NCBI RefSeq assembly: GCF_008634025.1
Contig: NZ_PDCM01000002.1
Coordinates: forward strand, 3,683,001 to 3,747,000
Source: Streptomyces albofaciens JCM 4342
GTDB taxonomy: Bacteria > Actinomycetota > Actinomycetes > Streptomycetales > Streptomycetaceae
Length of the DNA stretch: 64,000 nt
Reading direction: 5' to 3'
In this document: positions 58,281 to 64,000 of the stretch, in pieces
Layout of the letters: each line of letters begins with the position of its first letter
Position numbering within the stretch: position 1 is the stretch's first letter
The notes under the pieces: generated by a model
What the model was told of the DNA's origin: nothing
The model's database searches: none
Seen by the model: the letters and a program-made list of their open reading frames with translations, nothing else
Program-made: the position numbers and the translations under genes

Positions 58281-58635
58281 CTCCTCGGCGCCGGGAGTCA
58301 TCCTTGTGTTCATTCGTAACCGGGGTCTCGGTCGTCCTGCGGGGAGACCCCTACGTGTCCCCGAGCCCGCGCCGTTCGCGGCTTTCCCACCCCCGTGGCT
58401 GGGGTCTTCACAGACCCCCGGCACGGCTTACGCACGACGTGGAGACGCCCGGGGCCCTGCGCCTACGCCCCGCGCGCCTCACCACACGGTGGGCGCGCAC
58501 CAAGGTCATCTTTTTCCTCCCCCACCGGCCCGCACCCGCCAAACCGGCGGGAGGGGGTGTGCAGGGGGACACTCCCCGCAGGACGACCGTAGCCCCGGTT
58601 ACGAATGACCACCTGGTTCACTCCAGGCGCCGAGG
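58281..58635. repeat. Inverted-repeat element, ~66-bp arms around ~230 bp
   Basis: The left arm (58281-58349) and the right arm (58571-58635, inverted) align without gaps at about 85% over 66 bp, with an identical core TCATTCGTAACCGGGG and a near-identical GTCGTCCTGCGGGGAG. Each outer end carries a CTCCTCGGCGCC-type dyad. The 220 bp between the arms has no supported gene. It may be a MITE-like element or two copies of a dispersed Streptomyces intergenic repeat in opposite orientation. The whole 58045-58730 gap between two leftward genes consists of this element plus the GGGGTT and 18-bp repeats. Confidence 0.75.
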
Positions 58636-58730
58636 AGATGGCCCCCTGCGCACCCCCGCCCCACAAACAAAGCAAACGCGTATCCGCGCGAAGCGCGGGC
58701 CCGGTACCCCCCACCCCACCACATCAGCGG

Positions 58731-59705
58731 CTAGCTGTGGCCGAACTCCTCACCCGGCCCCGCCGCCTCCACAGACCCTCCGGCCGGATCCGGCCGCAAC
58801 GGCATCGGATCGACGACGGTCTCGTCGATGACCGGCGGAGCCGGACGCGGGGGCTTCGGCATGACGGCGGCCTCGGAGTGACCCCCGCAGCCGTAGCCGA
58901 GGGAGACGACGTGCCCGTCCGCGGGCCCGAACTCGTTGGCGCAGATGCCGAAGGCCTGGCGGAGGGAGCCGGCCAGCGGGACCAGGAAGCCGCAGGAGAC
59001 GCAGTTGGCGGGGGCGGCCTGGGCCATGGCGGTCTTGGGGCCGTAGGCCTCTTCCCAGCGGTCGGCCGCGATGTGCAGGCCGTAGCGGGAGAGAACCCGG
59101 GGGCGCCCCATGCCCAGCTCGTCGGCCACGGCGGCGATGCTCCCGCGAGCGGTCGTGTCGGGCTGGACCGCGGGCGAACCGGGCTCGACGTCCGCGTCCT
59201 CGGCGTCGGCCAGCTCGGCGACCCCCGGCGCGACGGGCGTACTGTCCGGTGCCGTCGCGGGCCGAACCTCATCCGTCGCGGGCCAGCCCGCATCCGTCGC
59301 GGGCCGACCCGCATCCGTACCCGAGAAACCAGGCTCAAGGCGGAGATCCTCCGCCTCGGTGGGCAGCAGGTCACCGGGGCCCATGTCCCCGGGACGCAGC
59401 CGCTCGCTCCACGGCACCCACTCGGGGGCGAGCAGCGCGTCGGGGCCGGGGAGCAGGACGGACTCGTCGAGGGTGACGTGCTTGGCGCGGGACGCGCGGG
59501 CGACGGTCACGGCCCAGCGCCAGCCCCGGTAGCCGGGCTCCTTGCACTCGAACAGGTGTGTGACGACACGGTCCCCGTCGGCGACGGCGTCGACGTGCTC
59601 GCCGACCGTTCCCGGCGCCGCGGCCTCCTCGGCCGCCGCGCGGGCAAGGTCGACCGCCTCGGCGCACAGGCGGTCAGGGGTACGGCTTCGCATCGCAGCA
59701 CTCAC
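58731..59705 (-). CDS. DUF3027 protein
   Basis: A 324-residue actinobacterial DUF3027 protein. The N-terminal part has RTPDRLCAEAVDLARAAAEE, HLFECKEPGYRGWRWAVTVARA and KHVTLDESVLLPGPDALLAPEWVPW. A variable linker with a 7-residue repeat follows, and then a conserved C-terminal part with RWEEAYGPKTAMAQAAP, CVSCGFLVPLAGSLRQAFGICANEF and YGCGGHSE. The CxxC and later Cys residues suggest a metal site. Function unknown. GTG 59705 is preferred; an ATG four codons in is possible. Confidence 0.85.
   Translation of the reverse strand: MSAAMRSRTPDRLCAEAVDLARAAAEEAAAPGTVGEHVDAVADGDRVVTHLFECKEPGYRGWRWAVTVARASRAKHVTLDESVLLPGPDALLAPEWVPWSERLRPGDMGPGDLLPTEAEDLRLEPGFSGTDAGRPATDAGWPATDEVRPATAPDSTPVAPGVAELADAEDADVEPGSPAVQPDTTARGSIAAVADELGMGRPRVLSRYGLHIAADRWEEAYGPKTAMAQAAPANCVSCGFLVPLAGSLRQAFGICANEFGPADGHVVSLGYGCGGHSEAAVMPKPPRPAPPVIDETVVDPMPLRPDPAGGSVEAAGPGEEFGHS
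59252..59314. repeat. 21-bp tandem repeat, three copies
   Basis: Three units starting CCGTCGCGGGCC (59252, 59273, 59294) inside the DUF3027 gene, encoding ATDAGRP/ATDAGWP-type heptapeptides in the inter-domain linker. Confidence 0.9.
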
Positions 59706-60061
59706 AAGAATCGATTCTCTCTTCCACGCCGTCTCACGAGTGCGCCAGCCGGAGCTGTCCTGTCCTGTCCGGACGACCGGCGTGCCGGGGCGGGCGGAGC
59801 GGACCTGGGGACCGCGTCGACGTCCGCGCCCGGTCATCTCGGTCGAGCGCACCTCTTACGAACCATTCTGCGGGATCGCGGCAAGGCGCGCGGCCAAGAA
59901 CGACCGCCGGTGGCGCGCTACACACGCTACCCCTTCAACCGTGTGCGGCCCCTCGGCGGGAGCGGCAAATGTCACCGGCAGCGGCCACCAGCCGTGTGGC
60001 GCCGCGCAACAGGCCGTGGAAAGAGCCATGGCCCGGGCGAGTTGGGGGCACTATTGGCTGC
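59706..60061. other. Divergent DUF3027/MFS intergenic region
   Basis: These 356 bp are without a supported gene. ATCGATTCTC near 59710 abuts the DUF3027 start. CACTAT (60049-60054), 7 nt before the MFS start, is a possible -10. Open frames here are short and compositionally biased. Confidence 0.4.
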
Positions 60062-61627
60062 GTGGCTGCCGGACGGGCGTCTAGGAGGACGGGGCTGCCG
60101 CGGATGCCACGGGCGTCGCGGGCCCCCAGGCCGGGGACCGCGAAATCCTCCCGGGCCCCGCGGATCGCCAAGGCTTCGCGGATTTCCACCGGGCCGCGTG
60201 TGCCTAAGGGGGCACGGGTCTCGACGGCGTCCACGAGATCCGGCGGGGCCGGCGGCCGGGCGTGCCGCGCGGCGGGCCGGGCGCTGCGCCGCCCGTTCGC
60301 GGCGGCCGGGCGCGGCATACGGCGGGCGACCCACGCGCACGGGGCGGGCGAGTCGGGCCTCGGCAAGCTGATCGAGCTGCACGCGGTGAACTCGGCCGGC
60401 GACATGATGATCACGATCGCGCTGGCCTCGACGGTGTTCTTCTCCGTGCCGACGGACCAGGCGCGGGGCCGGGTGGCGCTGTACCTCGCCGTCACGATGG
60501 CGCCGTTCGCGCTGCTGGCACCGGTCGTGGGGCCGCTGCTGGACCGGGTGCCGCACGGCCGCCGGGCCGCGATGGCCGGGGCCATGCTGGCCCGCGCGCT
60601 GCTCGCGCTGACCATGGCGGGCGCGGTCGCGGGCGGCGGGCTGGAGCTGTATCCGGCGGCACTGGGCGTATTGGTGTCCTCGAAGGCGTACGGGGTGGTG
60701 CGGAGCGCCGTCGTCCCGCGCCTGCTGCCGCCCCGCATCTCCTTGGTGAAGGCCAATTCCCGGGTGACGCTCGCCGGGCTGCTGGCGACCGGGGCCGCGG
60801 CGCCGGTGGGCGGCGCGCTGCATCTGGTGGGGACGAGCTGGCCGCTGTACGGGGCGTTCGCGGTGTTCGTGGCGGGCACCTTCCTGTCGTTCTCGCTGCC
60901 GCACAAGGTGGACTCGGCGAAGGGCGAGGGGCGCGCGCGGCTGGCGTCCGGGGAAGAAGGCGAGCGGGCCGGGAAGGCGTCGGGCGAACGGCCGGGGAAG
61001 GCGGCGGCCGGCGGCCGGCGGCCGGGGCTGCGGACGGTGGGCCCGTCCGTACTGCACGGGCTCCAGGGGAACTGCGCGCTGCGGTCGCTGTCCGGGCTGC
61101 TGACGTTCTTCCTGGCGTTCCTGCTGCGCGAGCACCCGCTGGGCGGGCTCGGGCCGCAGCTCTCGCTGGGGCTGGTGGCGGTGGCGGCGGGGGCGGGCAA
61201 CGCGCTGGGGACGGCGGTCGGCGCGTGGCTGCGGTCCCGGGCCCCGGAGCTGATCATCGCGGTGGTGCTGGGGCTGGCGCTGGCCGTCACGGTCACCGCG
61301 GCGGTCTTCTACGCGGTGCTGGCCATCGTGGTGGTGACGGCCGCGGCGGCGACGGCGGGCCTGTGCCAGGCGCTGGCGAAGCTGTCGCTGGACGCGGTGA
61401 TCCAGCGCGATGTGCCGGAGCCGGTGCGCACCTCGGCGTTCGCCCGCTCCGAGACCGCGCTCCAGCTGTCCTGGGTGGTCGGCGGCGCCGTCGGGATCGC
61501 GCTGCCGCTGAGCGGGACGCTGGGTCTGGCGGTGGCCGGGGCGCTGGTGGCGACGGGCGCGGTGCTGGCCGTACGGGGCCTGCTGGGTGCGGCGCGGCAC
61601 GGCGCGCCCCACCCTCGTGTGGCGTGA
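60062..61627 (+). CDS. MFS-type membrane protein with basic N-terminal extension
   Basis: A 521-residue membrane protein. The first 95 residues are Arg/Ala/Ser-rich and disordered. About twelve hydrophobic segments follow, starting GDMMITIALASTVFFSVP and including VPHGRRAAMAGAMLARALLA. The sequence resembles MFS_3-type permeases but lacks strong loop motifs, so the substrate is unknown. GTG 60062 is chosen because homologues as I recall them start near VAAGRASRR; the open frame extends upstream. It is divergent from DUF3027 and 26 bp before the DUF2771 gene. Confidence 0.8.
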   Translation: MAAGRASRRTGLPRMPRASRAPRPGTAKSSRAPRIAKASRISTGPRVPKGARVSTASTRSGGAGGRACRAAGRALRRPFAAAGRGIRRATHAHGAGESGLGKLIELHAVNSAGDMMITIALASTVFFSVPTDQARGRVALYLAVTMAPFALLAPVVGPLLDRVPHGRRAAMAGAMLARALLALTMAGAVAGGGLELYPAALGVLVSSKAYGVVRSAVVPRLLPPRISLVKANSRVTLAGLLATGAAAPVGGALHLVGTSWPLYGAFAVFVAGTFLSFSLPHKVDSAKGEGRARLASGEEGERAGKASGERPGKAAAGGRRPGLRTVGPSVLHGLQGNCALRSLSGLLTFFLAFLLREHPLGGLGPQLSLGLVAVAAGAGNALGTAVGAWLRSRAPELIIAVVLGLALAVTVTAAVFYAVLAIVVVTAAAATAGLCQALAKLSLDAVIQRDVPEPVRTSAFARSETALQLSWVVGGAVGIALPLSGTLGLAVAGALVATGAVLAVRGLLGAARHGAPHPRVA

Positions 61628-61653
61628 GCGGAACCGACCGATAGCCTGCCCGC

Positions 61654-62166
61654 ATGACCGCGTTCTCTTCTTGGGGCACAGGCCGCCGCGCCGCTGCCGC
61701 CCTCGGTGCCGTGTCCCTGGGGCTCGTCACCCTTTCCGCCTGTGAGAAGCCGACCCCGCTCGCCACGGTGACCGCCGGCAAGGACACCGTGACCGCCGAG
61801 GCGGCCTGCTACGACGACGGCAAGGTGCTCGGCGATCTGGCCTCCACCGACAAGAAGGCGCAGGCCGAGTTCACCAAGTGCCTGACCACCGACCCCAAGA
61901 AGATGATCACCCTGCACCCGGGTGAGAAGCTGCGGCTCGGCGTCGAGCCGGACGTGGCGGAGGACGGCTGGATCGCGCTGTCCAACAGCAGCCCGATCAC
62001 CAACATGAGCAAGCAGACGTACCAGGTCGTGCCCAACGCCGACCAGCTCTTCGTCAACCAGCAGACCCGCAGCCTGGCCGACTCCACCGTGGTGTCCGTC
62101 GTCGCCTCCAAGGGCGGCAAGTACACCGGCGTGTGGAACGTCAAGCTCAAGCGCGCCGAGTCCTGA
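61654..62166 (+). CDS. DUF2771 lipoprotein
   Basis: A 170-residue protein. A lipoprotein signal (AAALGAVSLGLVTLSAC, Cys about residue 30) precedes a small extracytoplasmic domain with VTAEAACYDDGKVL, ITLHPGEKLRLGVEPDVAEDGW and SVVASKGGKYTGVWNVKLK, the DUF2771 pattern. Function unknown. TAGCCT (61642-61647) is 6 nt before the ATG, suggesting a leaderless mRNA. Confidence 0.85.
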   Translation: MTAFSSWGTGRRAAAALGAVSLGLVTLSACEKPTPLATVTAGKDTVTAEAACYDDGKVLGDLASTDKKAQAEFTKCLTTDPKKMITLHPGEKLRLGVEPDVAEDGWIALSNSSPITNMSKQTYQVVPNADQLFVNQQTRSLADSTVVSVVASKGGKYTGVWNVKLKRAES

Positions 62167-62202
62167 GCCCGCTGACATCCGCGCGAGGCCGGTGGTGATG
62201 AG

Positions 62203-62961
62203 GTGACCGAGATACGGGTCCTGGCCGTCACCGCCGTCCCGGCCGAGCGCGACGCGGTGGTCACGGGCGCGGCCGGGGACGGTGCCGCCGAGGTCGTCGC
62301 GCTGCCGGTGGGCGGCTACGCGCTGCACCGGGTACGGGCCGGTGAGCGGCCCGCCGTGGTCCTCGACGTGCTCGCCGCCGGTGTCGGCCCGGCCGCCGCT
62401 GCCGCCGGCACCGCCGCCGCGCTGACCGCCGCGGTGTGCGGCGGATCGGGCTACCACCTCGTGATCTCGGCCGGCATCGGCGGCGGCTTCGCGCCCGCCG
62501 CCCCGGTGGGCGCGACCGTCGTCGCGGACGAGATCGTCGCGGCCGACCTGGGCGCGGAGACTCCGGACGGCTTCGTTCCGGTGACCGAGCTGGGCTTCGG
62601 CACGGTCGTCCACACCCCGCCGCCGGACCTGGTGCGGGCCCTCGCCGCGGCCACCGGCGCGGCGTGCGGCGCGGTGCTCACCGCCTCGACCGTCACCGGC
62701 AGCGCCGGGCACGCCGCGCGGCTCGCCGCCCGCCATCCGCGCGCCCTCATCGAGGCGATGGAAGGTTTCGGCGTCGCCGAGGCCGCCGCCGCGCAGGGCC
62801 TGCCGGTGCTCGAAATCCGTACGGTCTCCAACCCTGTCGGCCCGCGCGACCGCGCCGCGTGGCGCATCGGGGACGCGCTCGGCGCGCTCTCCGCCGCCTG
62901 CGCCGCGCTCCCCCGCGTCCTGACGGCGGCCGGGACCCCGACCTCCTGGAGGACGCCATGA
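62203..62961 (+). CDS. mqnB: Futalosine hydrolase
   Basis: A 252-residue nucleoside hydrolase of the phosphorylase/MTAN fold. It splits futalosine to hypoxanthine and dehypoxanthine futalosine in the menaquinone pathway used by streptomycetes. It contains VLAVTAVPAERDAV at the start, GYHLVISAGIGGGFAP, and ALIEAMEGFGVAEAAAAQGLP (the EAMEG substrate-ribose glutamate), followed by RTVSNPVGPRDRAAWRI. GTG 62203 follows GTGATGAGG. Its stop overlaps the mqnD ATG (ATGA). Confidence 0.93.
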   Translation: MTEIRVLAVTAVPAERDAVVTGAAGDGAAEVVALPVGGYALHRVRAGERPAVVLDVLAAGVGPAAAAAGTAAALTAAVCGGSGYHLVISAGIGGGFAPAAPVGATVVADEIVAADLGAETPDGFVPVTELGFGTVVHTPPPDLVRALAAATGAACGAVLTASTVTGSAGHAARLAARHPRALIEAMEGFGVAEAAAAQGLPVLEIRTVSNPVGPRDRAAWRIGDALGALSAACAALPRVLTAAGTPTSWRTP

Positions 62962-63809
62962 GCGACCCGCTCAAGATCGCCTACTCGCCGTGCCCGAACG
63001 ACACCTTCGTCTTCCACGCGTGGGCGCACGGCAAGGTCCCGGGCGCGCCCGCGCTGGACGTCACCTTCGCCGACATCGACATCACCAACGGCATGGCCGA
63101 GCGCGGCGAGGGCGACATCCTGAAGGTGTCGTACGCGGTGCTGCCGTGGGTGCTGGAGGAGTACGCGCTGCTGCCCTGCGGCGGCGCGCTGGGGCGCGGC
63201 TGCGGCCCGCTGGTGCTCACCAAGGAGCCGGGCGAGGCCAGGGACCTGGCCGGGAAGACGGTCGCGGTGCCCAGCGAGCGGTCGACCGCGTACCTGCTGT
63301 TCCGGCTGTGGGCGGCCGACGAGGTGCCCGGCGGCGTCGGCGAGGTGAAGGTGCTGCCGTTCGACGAGATCATGCCGGCGGTACGGGACGGCCGGGTGGA
63401 CGCCGGACTGGTCATCCACGAGGCCCGCTTCACGTACCGGAACTACGGGCTGAGCTGCCTCGCGGACATGGGCGAGCACTGGGAGCGCACCACCGGACTG
63501 CCGATCCCGCTGGGCGCGATCATCGCCAAGCGGTCGCTGGGCGCCGAGCGGTTGCGCGAGCTGGCCGCGGCGGCCCGCACGTCGGTGCGGATGGCCTGGG
63601 ACGACACCGAGGCGTCGCGCGCGTACGTACTGGAGCACGCGCAGGAGATGGACCCGGCCGTCGCCGACCAGCACATCGGCCTGTACGTGAACGAGTTCAC
63701 CGCCGACCTCGGCGAGGACGGCTACGCGGCGGTCCGCGGCCTGCTCACGCGCGCCGCGGCCGAGGGGCTCGTACCGCCCCTCGGCCGCGATGCGCTGAGC
63801 TTCGGCTAG
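62958..63809 (+). CDS. mqnD: 1,4-dihydroxy-6-naphthoate synthase
   Basis: A 283-residue periplasmic-binding-fold enzyme that opens cyclic dehypoxanthine futalosine to 1,4-dihydroxy-6-naphthoate. The start KIAYSPCPNDTFVFHAW is the family signature. ADIDITNGMAERGEGDILKVSYAV and VIHEARFTYRNYGL (with the catalytic His) are also diagnostic. ATGA overlap with mqnB shows translational coupling; the remaining mqn genes are not in the window. Confidence 0.95.
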   Translation: MSDPLKIAYSPCPNDTFVFHAWAHGKVPGAPALDVTFADIDITNGMAERGEGDILKVSYAVLPWVLEEYALLPCGGALGRGCGPLVLTKEPGEARDLAGKTVAVPSERSTAYLLFRLWAADEVPGGVGEVKVLPFDEIMPAVRDGRVDAGLVIHEARFTYRNYGLSCLADMGEHWERTTGLPIPLGAIIAKRSLGAERLRELAAAARTSVRMAWDDTEASRAYVLEHAQEMDPAVADQHIGLYVNEFTADLGEDGYAAVRGLLTRAAAEGLVPPLGRDALSFG

Positions 63810-63819
63810 CCGCCGGCCG

Positions 63820-64000
63820 TCACACGTCCAGCTGGTCGGCGACCGCGCGCAGCATGCCCGCGATCTTCCCGCCGTGTGCCTTGTCGGGGTAGCGGCCGCG
63901 CTCCAGCTGCTGGGCGACGTTCTCCAGGAGCGTGGTGAGGTCCTGCACGATCGACGCCAGCTCGTCCGGCTTGCGGCGCTGGGCCGCCGCCACCGACGGC
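63820..64000 (-). CDS. Unidentified gene, C-terminal fragment
   Basis: The last 59 codons of a leftward gene that continues past the right edge. The visible end contains DELASIVQDLTTLLENVAQQ, then RGRYPDKAHGGKIAGML and RAVADQLDV: helical, charged, no membrane segment. I do not recognise the family from this piece. It is convergent with mqnD, stops 11 bp apart. Confidence 0.7.
   Translation of the reverse strand, partial: PSVAAAQRRKPDELASIVQDLTTLLENVAQQLERGRYPDKAHGGKIAGMLRAVADQLDV

Overview
The window is about 73% GC by eye. Codon third positions are almost all G or C, GTG starts are common, and gene families such as DmdR1, DUF3027, DUF2530, DUF2771, an NsdA-like regulator and MqnB/MqnD all point to a Streptomyces chromosome, core rather than arm. 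The neighbourhood of dmdR1, a SIS sugar isomerase, pdxH, a citrate synthase and serC resembles the SCO436x-439x part of S. coelicolor as I remember it; this was not checked. There is no rRNA, tRNA, CRISPR, prophage or transposase gene. Three parts of the window carry mostly housekeeping or regulatory genes, with accessory catabolic, efflux and redox modules between them.

Layout. 1-5.5 kb: truncated NsdA-like regulator, a primase/polymerase-like protein, a three-gene ABC exporter operon and a nucleotide-sugar-epimerase-like protein. 5.6-11 kb: alpha/beta hydrolase, the iron regulator DmdR1 with a long antisense ORF, a SIS isomerase behind a DasR-like operator, and a PAS/GAF sensor protein. 11-15 kb: a very short ORF with a strong promoter and a three-armed hairpin, PdxH, citrate synthase, and a VOC protein opposite a WYL regulator. 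15-25.5 kb: an eight-gene leftward locus (TIGR03084-like, AtuA/DUF1446, carboxyltransferase, biotin carboxylase/BCCP, acyl-CoA dehydrogenase, 4-coumarate-CoA-ligase-like enzyme, crotonase, TetR). It looks like a CoA-thioester catabolic pathway and is the best candidate here for an incompletely described system.

25.9-30.8 kb: a rightward run of HicB-like regulator, DUF4097 protein, DrrAB-like exporter, cytochrome P450 and its 3Fe-4S ferredoxin. 31-39.5 kb: EamA exporter opposite LysR, a large FAD/Fe-S dehydrogenase, a BBE flavoprotein opposite a second WYL regulator, and serC with a perfect 19-bp terminator stem. 39.6-46.8 kb: a second DrrAB-like exporter opposite a TetR, an esterase opposite a MerR with a textbook stretched MerR promoter, a secreted beta-propeller-like protein, an SGNH hydrolase and an aldo/keto reductase. 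46.8-54.6 kb: ThpR, MarR plus MFS, a ribbon-helix-helix-like protein, an NCS2 purine permease, DUF2530 and a CtpE-like P-type ATPase. 54.7-64 kb: a sacsin-like GHKL ATPase behind a GGGGTT repeat tract and a large inverted repeat, DUF3027, an MFS-like protein, a DUF2771 lipoprotein, the menaquinone genes mqnB and mqnD, and a truncated gene.

Window-wide themes. Most accessory functions are built as a divergent regulator-target pair with a visible dyad between them. About ten genes have a TANNNT-like -10 hexamer only 6-9 nt before the start codon, which predicts leaderless mRNAs. Several proteins carry exact in-frame tandem repeats (9, 15 and 21 bp units) that should vary in length between strains.
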